Below are positions 11,496 to 24,665 of a DNA stretch of 64,000 nucleotides, one piece after another (within the stretch, counting starts at the first letter, position 1; each line of letters opens with the position of its first letter). The notes under the pieces are model-generated. The model did no database searches, was not told the origin of the DNA, and worked only from the letters and a program-made list of their open reading frames with translations. The stretch comes from Ailanthus altissimus (lineage: Eukaryota; Streptophyta; Magnoliopsida; Sapindales; Simaroubaceae). The stretch covers positions 5,394,001-5,458,000 of the forward strand of contig OX327704.1 of NCBI GenBank assembly GCA_946807835.1, given 5' to 3'. A program made the position numbers and the translations under genes.

Positions 11496-13550
11496 ACCGT
11501 AACAATAAGTATGCTAATACAAATTTAAATCTTATTGGTTTTGTTAATGAGAATTATTTATTTGATTTTTATAAAATTCACTCATATACAAGATATACTT
11601 TTACTTATAATAATTTACATTATACTAATTTTTTTTGATTAAATTTTATCCCATTAAATTTAATTAATAAATTTTTTTAAAGAAATAATTACACACTCAA
11701 CACCACTTTATTATTAATAAAAGATTATATATATTTTTTCTATGAATTTTTCCTCATCGAGTTTTCTTTAGCAAAAGGCAAATACGGTTATTATAAAGTG
11801 TTTGAAAAATTTAAGAGGGAGTATTGAGTCAATTAAATCCCCACCACTTGGATTGCATGTATTTAGTTACCTAGCAGGTATGCGGCCTCCAAATGTAAAT
11901 GATATAAAGAAGCCATATCAACTGCATTCCATTTTTCAATGTTTTAAGGGTTTTCTTTTATATATTTTATTAATTAGTGAGGCTATTCCTTCACTTTTAT
12001 CTCATTAAAACCCTATCTGCTTATGAATAAATAGAATTACTAAAAGAGACATAGGAAAAAAGAGTTATAGTGGGCTTGATTTCTTCCCTATCGCTTTCAA
12101 CAAAGCTGCCCAACTTCATCTTTCTTTCTTTTTTTTTAAATTTATTTTTGGTGGTTTTTATTTAAAAATTGAACCAATAATGAAAAATTTCATGTTTGAA
12201 AAGAAAATCATTTTTGGTGTCTTTGCGGGGCCTTTGAAAACTGAAAAATCACAATTGTGTTATACACGGCCCGCCACAATTGAAATCTAGGCCCAACGTT
12301 TTTGTACTGCACAATTAAGATAACGTATTTAAATCGCATTGGAATCCTTCTACTGCCAAATGCATCTCTTTAATTTTTTGTCAATATTTCAGTACAAATA
12401 ATTAAATAACATATAATACTCATCATGCTAACAAAGTATGTGTCACCACAACTTTTGTTGTATCCACTATAGTACCAATAACTTGGGTGAAATGTTTTTA
12501 ATAATAATAATTAAAGTTTCGCGATTTAGAATCTTACTTTAACGTTATTTTTTTAATTAATAAAATATATCATTTGTCTATTTATAAAATAAAATATTTT
12601 GATACTTAAATTATAAATGAATGAATGAATTTTGGATAGTTTTTATACAGTAAAAATTTAATCCCTTCTCATGCAATAATATAAATGTACAATTTTATTT
12701 AAACTCTAATTAATATATTTTATGCTCTTTTTAAGAGACCGTTTCATTATTAATTAGTAAAAACTTTTAAATGAGAATTGTCCACTTTGAAAAATCTTCT
12801 TTATCTCACACTAGAATTCATCAATTAAAGTTAAATTAAAACTCATAATTTGATTTATTCCTAATTTCTTGCGAAATCTATTTCTCATTTGTAAAATTTT
12901 GTAGGTTTTTAGATCCAATTACTTATTTGAAGGATGAGTTTAATGTTGAAAATAGGCTTCACAAATTGCCTTATTTCTTAAGTGAAAAAGTGTCATTTAA
13001 GGGGAAAGTCTTATATAACACACTTCTTCATTTCTTAAATTGCAAGCGCCACGTATCTATATTTTAACCTTTAACTTTCTCGCTTACTTTGAGTATTTCT
13101 AATTTAACGTCACATCTCTGTAAATGAGGGTGATATTCCCATATTTATGAATGTATGTATAGAAAATTATGTTTATATTTATAAATACAACAGTCATTTT
13201 TGTCATTCATCTTTATCCTCTAAACTTAGGACCTAAAATCTATTTTGCTTTTCTCAATCCCATTTGTATTTAATACAACACATGATAATCCCTTCAAAAA
13301 TACTTTTGAAAAATATTGAGAAGGTGAGAGGGTTATATAATTTTTTCTTAAACAAGTGAAAATCTACTTTCTAAATACCATAGGATGTAAATATCTAGAT
13401 ACTCCCATTAGTGATATGCACCAAAATCTACCTCTTGTAAGATTAGGGAACTTCCATTGTTTTAGGAGCATCCAAACTAGCCTCATTGTCTTCCATCACC
13501 GACTGTCACACAAATGAGAGCAAAATCTGTTACGAATTTGAATTAATTTT
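11496..13550. other. AT-rich intergenic DNA without a recognised gene
   Basis: No coding region longer than about 70 residues and no family motif is visible. The only repeat relationship I see is the dispersed repeat at 12,615-12,965. The last five bases, ATTTT at 13,546-13,550, are the left target duplication of the Copia element. Confidence 0.6.
12615..12965. repeat. Dispersed repeat, copy 1 (pairs with 35,215-35,580)
   Basis: About 350 bp align with 35,215-35,580 in the same orientation. Shared landmarks are 'aatgaatgaat', 'atgcaataa', 'attaatatattttat', 'tttttaagagacc', 'aattgtccactttg' and 'ggatgagttta'/'ggttgggctta'. No coding capacity or terminal motif is recognised. It may be part of an LTR or leader of a Tat element, since copy 2 lies just upstream of a Tat gag. 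Confidence 0.6.
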
Positions 13551-15224
13551 TGTTAGAGATGGTGCTTATGTGTTATTTTATTTTATTTATAAATATTTAT
13601 TGATATTTATATAATGTACATTTCAATAAATCATTAGTAATTTTTATATGGTACTAAGCTTATTACTCTTTTGACATTATAGATTTAAATGAGTTTAGAT
13701 CTTATAAAGGCTAGTGCTAATAGTTAGGATTTTAAGAGCTAAGACCTTGTCTTAAATGAGATAAAGACTCGAGAATATTATAGTAATAACAAAGTTGCAA
13801 GGAGTTGCAATGATGCTAAGAAATGTCATTGCACAGTAATGTTCTCAAATAAATCATTCCTGATTTATGTTTGCTGACATAAGTCGATTGGTTTCTGGAT
13901 CAGTGTATTTTTATATTTGGATTGTCCAGATAGTTAGTCTTAGTAGATCGTGAGCTTAGTAAAAGCTCGTATAAGCATTCATGTATTTAGTAAGGACTAG
14001 GTACTGAACAAACTCACGGGGACCTATAATAAATATCCTATAGAACCATCAATGGAAGGTCAACTTGAGTTAAGTAGTATTCGTAATCTTTTGATCTGAG
14101 CGCCACAGTGGGCTTGCGAGTTATTTACCATGCTTTAATTCTATGCATGTTATAGACCTTTCATGATCTGACCTCTGAGTGTCATTAAATATGGTCCAAT
14201 GCTCATGGGGTTTGGTGTGCATAGATATGAGATATATTAGCTCATAACGGTGAGTAATATATTTTAATGCTTTGAAATTATATTTCAGGAAGGCTGTTGG
14301 CCAAAAAAAGTATCCCGTAAAAAAGTTTTGTAAGGTAAAGCAATATTGTAACGGAGTTTGTGGATATTATTTATTGAAATACAAATCTGGAGATATGTTC
14401 ATAATTAAGCACATAGAGATTTGACAGTATAGAATAAGTTTTTGCTCTTTCAAGATATAGGTGACGAAGAGACTATACGAATATGGTTAAACGCTCTATT
14501 CTATTGTATCTGTGACATGTACGTGGGGAAGTGTTCATGGACTTGTGAAAATATTTCACAAGACAAACAAGTGTAAACCTAGAGAATCTTACAATATAAA
14601 GTGTACTTGTTGAATACCAGGGTAGCAGTTAGGGTCAACGAGTTCAATTCAGAAACTCTTGGATAAACAGGATTGGTTTTAGCACCTTTAGAAAGAAAAA
14701 ATGTCAAATTCTAAGTGTTAAAATTTGACACTTGTTAAATGAACAAGTGTTATGCGATTGGCTTAATGGAAACTTAATTGTTAAATTTCCTTTAATTGTT
14801 GCAACGTGTACATTTAATTATGCTAATAGAAGCTTATGAGATAAGTTTTGATTAAAGCTTGGTTTAAAAGGTGAAAAGTGTCTCTTTTCATTAATCAATT
14901 AAATTGCCATTAGATGGCTAAGCATATGGATGGTAACATATGTATGATTATAAATCAATTAATTTTTTAATGACTTTAAAAATTATTTATTGTGTTTGTT
15001 TTTGTGGTCATTAACAAATACTTAATTGTTAAGTATTGTCTTAATATATTGACATTTGTCAAAGATATATTGATTATTCAATTTACATTTTGGTGGAGAA
15101 ATTCATTCGGCTATATGTTTTTGAAATAAGAAAAAGGTTAGTTTTGTCAACACATAAAAAGAGATTTGGCCGTATAGATTAGGCATAAGGCAAAAAAAAG
15201 AGAGTTTTTTGGCTTGTAAGCAAG

Positions 15225-15260
<36 letters not shown>

Positions 15261-15583
15261 GAGAGAGAGAGAGAGAGTAAAAAGAAAGAAAGCTTAAGTG
15301 TTAAGCTTCCTTAAAGCCAAATCATACGTACTACAAGCTACTATTTCAAAGTCTTGAGCCCATCACAGTCAAAACCTAGATTTGATCAACAACACACTTC
15401 AGGGTAAGCTCCAAAATTGAAGATAGAAAAGCTACCTTTAGTTAGGTAAAGTTTTTCTTCAGTTATTATTTTTATAGTGTAATTGTTATACATGTACATG
15501 TATATTATGCTTCCGCTGCATGCTATGTGTGATAGGTAATTGTATTTTACTAACCACATACACTGACACACTGTAACTCAACA
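13551..15583 (+). mobile_element. 5' LTR of the Copia element
   Basis: Starts TGTTAGAGATGGTGCTTATG and ends GTAACTCAACA. The 3' LTR starts identically, apart from single bases, at 20,096. Sequence continuous here at 15,500/15,501 ('gtacatg|tatattatgc') is split by 3.78 kb in the 3' LTR. It contains a long AT/GA microsatellite that the 3' LTR lacks. Confidence 0.87.
15227..15277. repeat. Compound (AT)n(GA)n microsatellite in the 5' LTR
   Basis: About 15 AT units followed by about 10 GA units. The corresponding part of the 3' LTR (near 21,780) has no such run, so it expanded after insertion of the element. Confidence 0.85.
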
Positions 15584-15600
15584 AATAATGTTAGAGCATA
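15584..15600 (+). promoter_or_regulatory. Degenerate primer-binding site of the Copia element
   Basis: Directly after the LTR comes AATAATGTTAGAGCATA. This resembles the initiator-Met tRNA PBS of Copia elements (TGGTATCAGAGC) with a small deletion; the AGAGC core and its position are kept. Confidence 0.5.
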
Positions 15601-16639
15601 CGATGTGTTAAGTGTGGGATACAAGAGTTGTGTCTAGTTGGACATGGAGTGAAATTTATGTTTGACATCAAGGTCTAAAAAAATAACCACTGTGGCTTTA
15701 AGATGCTATGATGCTAGGTCTTTGTTTAGTGTAGTGTTGTAGTGTTGGCTATGTGGCATTTAAGGTACTAGTCTTAACACTGCGGCGGTGACATCCTAGT
15801 GTCGTAACGTTCACAATTTTTACTCTCTTCCAATTTTATATACATAAGATGTATAAATTATGAAATTATATAATTATTATATAAATTGTGATAATTTGTT
15901 TATATTGTTAACTACAATGGGAGCGCCGCTAATAGGGATTTATTGTGATTGCATAAAATAAATATGTATGTAAGAATGATATCCTCATGAGATACAGATA
16001 GTTATAAAATCTCTTTTAATCAGATTGAAGTGTATTTCATTTTGAGAAAATGTTATACATGGTCTGTCTTGTCAATATTGTGTTAGCTAAATTACCTTAG
16101 TCTTTTCCAATATTGTAAAAGTGTAAGGGATTAGTTGAAGTAATTTGGACTATGCCGATTAAACATGAGATGAGGTAAATATAAGCAAACGTATTGCACA
16201 ATATCGCTAAAGTGTGACGGTAATACATTAATTTATATTTGATAATTAACAAGTAGATCTGAAATATACCTACCTAATAGCGTTAAAGGGAAAGGATAAG
16301 GTGTATTTAGGATTAGTGGTTAGAGTTACACGAGATACATTTGACAAGAGTTGTCTACTTTTTGGGTTTACAAAGACCACTATCGCTAAAGTGTGAGGTT
16401 AGAGTAAATTCTGATTGGGTTTAATTTCCACTTTAAAGTTTAAAGAGTTAAACTTTCATTTTTCCATTTGAGAGATTAAAAGGAAAATTTAAAGTAGTGA
16501 AAGGGCGTCTTTAGATTAAAAATACATAAGTTGTTATATCCATAGTCTAAAGTGTTTTAACAATTTGAAATGTAAACGTTCTGCTAACATCTTTTTTTTT
16601 TATCTTGTGAAGATAAGATTGCTTCGAGCAATCCGTTGG
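15601..16639 (+). other. Non-coding leader of the Copia element
   Basis: About 1 kb between PBS and gag without an open frame. The phrase 'tatcgctaaagtgtga' occurs twice (16,203 and 16,381), so the leader contains a partial internal duplication. The N-terminal part of gag may have decayed beyond recognition here. Confidence 0.5.
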
Positions 16640-19600
16640 TATGCATACTAGATACACACCAATTGAAAGGTACCGAGAATTATTCTTACTAGTTTATGAA
16701 TATTAGAATTGTTCTGGATTTAAAAATATTTGGATATATCATTGATTAGAGAAAAAACAGAGGTGTTTCTGATAATGACTCTTCAAAAGTATCAGAAATG
16801 GATAAAAGATAATCTGAGAGTCAAATCATATATCCCGAATTCGATGTCTACTTTTTATCGGATGAAGTATGTGCACATGGATAGTGGAAGTAGTATTATG
16901 CTTAATCTGAAAGAATTATTTGATATATCCTAACCATATAAGAGTATAAAGGTAATAGAAAGTGTTTTCATTACAATGAGGTTGGACATTGTAAGTGTTA
17001 CTGTCCAAAGTACCTTGCTATAGAAAAGATAAATCTTTTAGAAGTACGTTTACTTATTATTGATATTTCATGAGATTTTGACATTAGTACAGGTTGGGTA
17101 TTAGATATTGCCTATCCTTTGCACATTTATAATATGTTGCAGGGTTTAAGGGATGCTAGAAAGCTACGGAGAATAAAAGTACAACTTTGAATAAGAAATA
17201 GAGATTTCCTAGAGGTTGAAGCTGTTGAAACTTTTGAGTTACTTCTTCCTTCTTATATAACTATTTTGTTGTATAATTATTATTTTGTATCAAACATTAT
17301 AAGAAAAATCATATCACTTTATCTACTTGACATGACAGTTATCTTATACATAATAGGAATAGTTTCTTATATTTATATAATAAAGGTAATGCTTTCCTAG
17401 TTGATTGTTAATTTATGAATTGCCATTATATTTTAGATCAAAAGAAAATGTCTTGAATGTACAATTAAATAAGAATTTTTTTTTGAAAACTTTCAATAAT
17501 ACTGAACTATAGCATGTGTGATTAGGTCATATAGGCGTAAAATGCCTAAACCGTCTGGTCAAGGATTGTTAGATACCTAATTTTACTATAGAGCCTTATC
17601 TAGTTTGTGAATCTTGTATTCGAAGGAAGATGACTAAATCTCCTTTTGTTGGTGTTGGACATCAGGCCATCGATTTATTAGAACTATTATATAGTTATAT
17701 ATGTGGTCTAATAAATCACATTGCCCTCGTGGGTTTTAATACTTTGTGATCTTTGTTTATGATTTGTCATGACATAGATATATCTTTCTCATGAAATATA
17801 AATCAAAAACCTTTTAAAAGTTCAAAGAGTTTTGACTAGAAGTAGAGAAACAAACCAGTAAGTTTATTAAATGCCTTCGATCAGATCGAGATAGTGAATA
17901 CTAGACAGTGAATTCGTTAATAATTTAAAGGAGAATATAATTTTCACTCAATATATTTCTTCAAGCACTCCTCAATACAATGGTATTTCAGAAAATGAGG
18001 AATCAGACTTAATTAGATATGGTTCGATAGATGATAAACTTTATCGGTTATCCTAAATAACTTTGGGGCTATACTCTATAAACTGCTACTCACTTATCGA
18101 ACAAAGTTCCATGAAAGACTGTTCCAACCACTCCGCATGAGATATGGATTGGAAGGAAACCAAATCTTAAGTATGTTAAGATTTTGGGTTGTCCTGCTTA
18201 TGTAAAGGTTACGTAACATGATAAACTTGCACCCAAAGAGTATAAGTATCAGTTCGTTGGTTATCCCAAACATTCTATTGGATATCAATTTAATGATCTA
18301 GAGGAACAAAATGTGCTCATTGCTTGTTATTCCACCTTTCTAGAAAGCCAGTCTCTAATGGATTGTGGGGCTTTAAAAAGATTAAACTTGATAAAGTCAA
18401 TCAAGATATTGATGAACTGATGATGGAACTTTAGGTTTAACTGCGTAAGATACCTTTGACACACCCTTCCTGTAGGTTGAAAAGGATCTCAAGGCCACCT
18501 GTTAGGTATGGTTTGATGCCTGAAGGTGGCTTTGATGTTTTCTTATTTGAAGAAAATGATATTTTGACTTATAGAGAGTCGATATTGGACTTTGATTCTA
18601 AAAAATGGCAATATGCCTTAAAATTCAAGATTGACTCTATGTATGACAATCAACTATGGGACTTAGTTGGGCTTCTTAAAGGAATTATTCATATTAGTTG
18701 TAAATATGTTTACAAGTGAAAGCGTGAACCCGATAGATAGATAAAGATTTTCAAGGCTCAACGAGAAGGATAAATTATGATGAGACATTTTCACCAGCAG
18801 CTATGCTAAAATTAATTTAAATTTTATTGATTATTGCTACACATTATGAATATGAAATTTGAAAAATAGATGTAAAGATGCCTTTTTTAAGTCGACACTT
18901 GAGGAATAGATATACATGGAATAACTTGAAAGTTTTACATACAGCCTGACTTCTAATCTTGTGTGCAAATTGAAAAAATCTATCTATAGACTTAAGTAGA
19001 TTTCTTGAAGCCAGAATCTTTATTTTGGTGAGTAATCAGAAGGTCTGATTTCATCAAAAATAAAGATGAAATATATATGTATAAAAACGTTAATGAGAGC
19101 ATAATTGTCTTTTTGGTACTCTATATGAATGACATACTTATTATAAAAAAATAGTATTGGTATATTATAGTTAGTCAAGAGTTATCTGAATAAGAAATTC
19201 TCTATAAAGATTTAGGAAAGACTTCCTTTGTATTGGGTATAAAGCTATATAGAGATATAGCTAGAAAGCTGATAGGACTTTTATAGTCTTAGTACATAGA
19301 CAATGTTTTAGAAAGGTATAACTTTACTAATCGTAAGACAGTTAATTTGCTTTTCAGACATGTCATTCAACTTTCTAAGAGGATGTGTCCTCAAAAGGAA
19401 GATGAAACAATTAGTATGTCTAACATACATTATGCATCAGCTATAGGTAGCGTGATGCACACCATGTTATGTATGAGATCTAACATCAGTATGACTATAA
19501 ATGTTACAAACTAGTATCAGTCTGATCTAGGTAATAACCACTGGATGACTGTGAAACATATGCTGAAAAATCTGATGGGTACAAAGGATAAATTTTTAAT

Positions 19601-20070
19601 TTATGGAGAGAGTGACTTACAAGTGAGAGGATACACTTATTCAGACTTCTAGTCAGATTTGGATGATAGTAAATCTATGTTTGGATACGTGTTTCTTCTT
19701 AATAGTGTTGTTGTCAGTTAGAAGGGTGCAAAACAAGGATCCATACCTGATTCTACCACAGAGTTAATGCATTGCGACTTTAAAAGCTACAAAGAAAGAG
19801 ATGTAGATATACAAGTTTATTGCAAAACTGTGAGTGGTCCCAAGTCTAGTAGATCCTATCCCACTACAGTAATGGAGCCAAAAGCGCATAAAAAGTTTAA
19901 GCATGTGAAAATAAAAAGTTTACCACATAATTTTACAGATCTTGGTTATATGAGATGTAATAGTATTTAGAGTAGATTTTATAGATAATGTAGCGGACCC
20001 ACTCGCTAAGGCCTTGACTCCTAAGGTGTTTGAAAAATATGTGGAGTCGATAAGTATTAGAAATCATCAT
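16640..20070 (+). pseudogene. Copia gag-pol relic
   Basis: Gag keeps LQKYQKWIKDNLRVKSYI and LNLKELFDIS (16,770-16,930), then jumps to a zinc knuckle with degenerate Cys/His spacing (CFHYNEVGHCKCYC, from about 16,963), so the middle of gag is deleted. Protease shows WVLDIAYPLH where the family has LDTG (about 17,098). A pre-integrase finger (CESCIRRKMTKSPF) lies near 17,610. Integrase decays between 17,650 and 18,300 but keeps HEIWIGRKPNLKYV. Reverse transcriptase runs from 18,590 (SMYDNQLWDL) to YMNDIL near 19,130, where YVDD is lost. RNase H includes YTYSDF (about 19,640) and ends with ADPLAKALTPKVFEKYVESI near 20,055. There are many stops and frameshifts; no product can be made. Confidence 0.85.
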
Positions 20071-20083
20071 AAATGACACTAGA

Positions 20084-20095
20084 GCAAGTAAGAGT
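20084..20095 (+). promoter_or_regulatory. Degenerate polypurine tract
   Basis: GCAAGTAAGAGT immediately precedes the 3' LTR. Copia elements usually have a purine run of the AAGTGGGAG kind here. The position is right; the sequence is weakened. Confidence 0.5.
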
Positions 20096-20476
20096 TGTTA
20101 GAGATGGTGCTTACGTGCTATCTATTATTTGTATGAATATTTATTTGATATTTATACAATGTATACTTTAATAAATCGTTAATATTTTTATGTAGTACTA
20201 AGCTTGTTACTTTTAAGATATTGTAGATTTTTAAAAAAGTTTAGTTCAGTGCTAAGAGTTAGCCTTCTAAGAATTAGAATCTTGTCTGAATTGAGACAAA
20301 CACCTAAGAATATTATAGTAATAATATAGTTGCAAGGAGTTGTAAATAGCGCTAAGAAATATCATTGCGCAGTAATGTTCTCAAATATATCATTCCTAAT
20401 TTATGTTTACCAACACAGGTCGATTGGTGAACCTTTCGGATCAGTGTATGTCTATATATAGATTATTTAGACGATT

Positions 20477-20508
20477 GAGCTTAGCAGACTGTGAGCTTAG
20501 CAGACTGT
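20477..20508 (+). repeat. 16-bp tandem duplication in the 3' LTR
   Basis: GAGCTTAGCAGACTGT occurs twice in a row. The 5' LTR has one copy of the corresponding segment near 13,945, so this is a small duplication after insertion. Confidence 0.8.
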
Positions 20509-22944
20509 GAGCTTAGTAGAAGCTCATATAGGCACACAGGTATTCAATAAGGATTGGATACTTAACATATCATGAAGACCTCTAATAGACATCCCATAGA
20601 GCCATCAATAGAATGTCTTCTTGAGTTGAGTAGTATTTATAGTCCTTTGACTTGCATGCTACGATGGGCTTGTAAGTAATCCATTGTGCTTTGATTTCAC
20701 GCATGTTAGAGACCTTTCGTAGTTTGACCTTTAAGTGTTGTTGGGTATGGTCCAATGCTCATATAGTCTGATGTACGTAGATATGAGATCTGTCAGCTCA
20801 TATAGGTTAGTTATATATTCTGATGCTTAAAGATTGTATTTTAAGAAGTCTTATGGCGAAAAATAGTACCACAAAAAAGAGTTTTTATAAGGTAAAACAA
20901 TATCATAAAAGAGTTTGCTAATAGTACTTATTAAAATATAAATTTAGAGATAAGATCATGGTTGAGTACATAGAGATTTGACAATGGGGATCTATGTTTT
21001 CGCCTTTCTAGGATATAGGTGACAGAGGGACTATACAAATATGGTTAACTTTATTTTGTATGGTTCAACGCTCTGTTCTGTTGTATAAGTGACATGTATG
21101 TATGGAAGTGTTTACGGACTTATGAAAATGTTCCATAAGACAAATAAGTGTAAACATAGAGAATCTTATATTATGAAGTGTACTCGTTGAATATTAGGGT
21201 AGCAGTTAGGGTCAAAGAGTTTAATTCAAAAACTCTTAGATAAGCAAGATTAATTTTAGCACCTCTGGGAATGACATATGCCGAATTTTAAATGTTAAAA
21301 TTTAACATATGTCAAATGCATAAGTGTTATGCAATTAGCTTAAAGGAAACTTAATTGCTAAGTTTCCATTGAATGTTGCCAAGTATCTATTTAATTAAAC
21401 TAATAGAAGCTTATGAGAAAAGTTTTGATTAAAGCTTGGTCTAAAGATGCAAAGTGTCTCTTTTTCATTAAACAATTAAATTTCCATTAGATGGCTAAGG
21501 ATATGGACAGTAACATATGTATGGTCATAAATCAATTAATTTTTTAATGACTTTAAAAAGCATTTGGTGTTTTATTTTTGTGGTCATTAATAAATATTTA
21601 ATGGTTAAGTATTTTCTTAATATATTGATATTTGTCAAAAATGTATTAGTTATTAAATTTGCATTTTGGTGGAGAAATTCATTTGGCCATATATTTCTTG
21701 AAATAAGACAAAAACTTAGTTTTGTCAACACATAGAAAGAGATTCGGCCATATAGATTAGGCTTAAGGCAAAAAAATGGTTTATTTTAGCTTTCTATTAA
21801 GCTTCTTATAACTAAATCTTGCATACTATTACCATTCCAGAGTCCTAAATCCACCGCAGTCAAAACCTAGATTTAATCAACAACACACTTTATTTTTTTT
21901 TGTTATTATTTTTATAGTATAATTGTTATACTTGTACATGTGCGAGTGATATGAGTTAATTAGGTATAATATTTTTATATTTAAACTTAATATTTGTTTG
22001 TCTAAAATAAGACTAGTTGGCTTTTTATATATATATATTTTTTATTATTATTTTATAGGTTTGGAGTTAATATGGCAAATAAGGATGAAAATTTAATGAT
22101 TACAAGGCAAAAAATCTAATGATATAGTAACTATGAACAATGATTGTGCTATTGTATATTGTTACAGTGATCATGCTATAGTAAACGTGCTATAATGTCC
22201 ACCACCTAGATACTGGATCTGAGCATCAAGGTGCTTAGTATAGAAAGTTGAGCACCGGGTCGTTCAAGAAGCCTCTATTACTGAACCTTTTCTAGGTCTG
22301 GGCATTGCGACGCTTATGTGACATATAAAACCCCTCTCTTTTGAGTCTTATTTCAACTTGGATTCAATGCCCCACTACCCTAGGGTTATGAAGACCTATA
22401 AAAGCATTCTTTTTAAAGTAAATCATAGACAAGATCAAAGACAAACTTAGGGCAAACAAAACACATTAAAAAATAAGAGATCAAAGTGAAGAATTCAAGA
22501 TTGAAGATCGAGATTTGTGTAATCAAGCAAAGAAGAGATAAAGGCGATCCAAGGCATTAGCTTTATGTTATTTTTTCTCTTTTCTTAGTTTTATGATCTT
22601 GTTTATGTTGTCTTTGATTCGTTACTATAATACTCTTGAATTTATTATGAGCTAAAATCTTTTTATATCAGGTTAGATGATAAGGCGTAATTGTATAAAC
22701 TATTTTATCCTCTTAATTTGATATTTGTTCAATTTATCCTAATAATTTGGCTATTTATGCATATTAATGTTGTTTTATAGGTTTAAGCATTATTGGAGCA
22801 AAAATATCGGAAATCAGATGCAAATGGAGCTATTTGAGATGAAAATCCGAGAAGAGACTAAAATGCTCAAAATGTGAACAGTGCTACAGTGCAATCCCGG
22901 GGCATTCGATTTGAGCGCTGGGGCGCCATTTCCAGAGAGTAAGC

Positions 22945-22973
22945 GCCGCGGCATTGAATCCCAATGCCGCGGC
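22945..22973. repeat. GC-rich perfect palindrome in the Athila-type LTR
   Basis: GCCGCGGCATTG and CAATGCCGCGGC form 12-bp inverted arms around a 5-base AATCC loop. It stands out in AT-rich DNA and lies about 270 bp into the LTR, upstream of the likely TATA region ('cctatataaa' near 23,025), where U3 regulatory elements would be. Confidence 0.8.
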
Positions 22974-23584
22974 ACTGAATTTTGGGCACTCTTTAAAGGC
23001 ATTTTTGTCATCTTTTTGCAACCCTACCTATATAAACACCCATTGTTGAGCCAAAAAAAAAGAGATAGAAAAGAGGGGGAGAAGAGGCACGAAATTTGGC
23101 AAGGAAGAGGAGGCTTGAGCTCAAATTTGAAGAGGAGAAATGATGTCTCCAAGGTTTCATGTGCATCATTGAAGACATTTAAAGGATTGAAACTTTGGAG
23201 ACATCCCCAAATTCGGTTTTCCCTTTCCTTTTCTTTGTTTTTATCCTTTGTTGTCATTTCAATTATGAATATTAGTTTTAATGAGATGTATCTATGGATG
23301 GTTGGATAATTGTAGTTGTGGTTGGATTTTCATGTGATTAAACTTGATTCCAAGGATTGATGTAGTTTTATTTATATTATGTTTGGATGATTTAGTATAA
23401 ATTCGTGTAATTCATTTATGTTTATTTATGCTTAATGCTTCCAATTGATTGGTAAATGAATTGGTTATTGTAAATGTATAGATTTATGCTTGGAAGAGAT
23501 TGATCCATTTATAGGATTTGGGAGAAACGTAGCTTTAGGTTGTTATTGACTTAAAAGGCTAACAACACCTAGATAATCTTTTTG

Positions 23585-24665
23585 GTTTTCCTTAGGGTTT
23601 GCATGAGGTACACTCCAAGTGTTTGATTAAATGCGTGATAGGCGCAAACTCTTTGGGGTGTGCTATTATGCCTAGGGTTACATGTGATGCTCTCCGTTTT
23701 AAAGTGTTTGATAAGCGTGACAGGCCAAACTCTTTAGGGTGTGCCATTATGTCTAGAATTTCATTTGATAAAGTGACAGTGATAATGAAATTAATCCTTG
23801 GGGTAGTCACTTAAGGGTAGCTTAATGCGTGTATATATAACGGGTTGGATAGACATATCAACTTGACTATGTATGCATAGTATCTCATTCGAACTCGAAA
23901 GATGGAATGAGATTAGTCTTAAGCCCTTGATTAATGAATTGAACGAATTTGCTAAATAGGAAGAACATAGGAAGAATAGAATGAAATCAATACTTTAGGA
24001 TCCCATTTGTATAGAATTCACCATATCACAAGATTATCATTTTGTTGTAGATTGTAGGTTTTAGGCCTTAGTGGAACTTTATTGAACATTATGTGTTGAA
24101 GTTGCTATGTGATTAATGGTTATCTTGTGTTATTCGTTTATGCTTTTTATGTGCTTTATGCTTCTAATTGCATTGAAAAATGGATTGGATGAATTAAACA
24201 TTTGGGTTATGTGCTTGACAAAGTTTAATTCATATGTCGATCTTAAAAAGCATAGCTTTGAGTTTGTTAAGTTGAGAGACTAATGAACTTAGGTAATCAT
24301 CATGGTCTTCCTTAGAATTTGCATAAGGTGCACTCCAAGTGTTTGATTAAATGCGTGACAAGCGCAAACTCTTTGGGGTGTATTATTATGCCTAGGGTCA
24401 CATGTGGTGCTCTCCGTTTTAAAGTGTTTGATAAGCGTGACAGGCCAAACTCTTTAGGGTGTGCCATTATGTCTAGAATTTCATTTGATAAAGTGACAGT
24501 GATAATGAAATTAATCATTGAGGTAGTCATTTAAGGGTTGCGTAATGCATGTCTATATAAACAAGTTAGATAGACATATCAACTTGAATATATATGCATA
24601 ATATCTCATTCGAACTCAAAAGATGGAATGAGATTAATCATACACCCTGGATTAATGAATGCATA
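23585..24665 (+). repeat. 720-bp tandem duplication within the solo LTR
   Basis: Positions 23,585-23,945 and 24,305-24,665 align at a constant offset of 720 bp. A stretch of about 110 bases is nearly identical ('aaagtgtttgataagcgtga', 'ctctttagggtgtgcc'), with weaker similarity on both sides. Each copy also contains a second, internal near-repeat of the 'aactctttggggtgt' phrase. Confidence 0.85.

Noticed and set aside
22881..23309. 142-codon open frame on the + strand, with a 77-codon frame opposite
   Set aside because: It lies wholly within the Athila-type solo LTR, crosses the TATA-like region and shows no conserved motif; the length reflects the local GC-richer stretch.
23592..24534. Two pairs of about 71-codon frames on both strands that look like paralogous small genes
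   Set aside because: They are the two copies of the 720-bp LTR duplication; both strands being open follows from composition.
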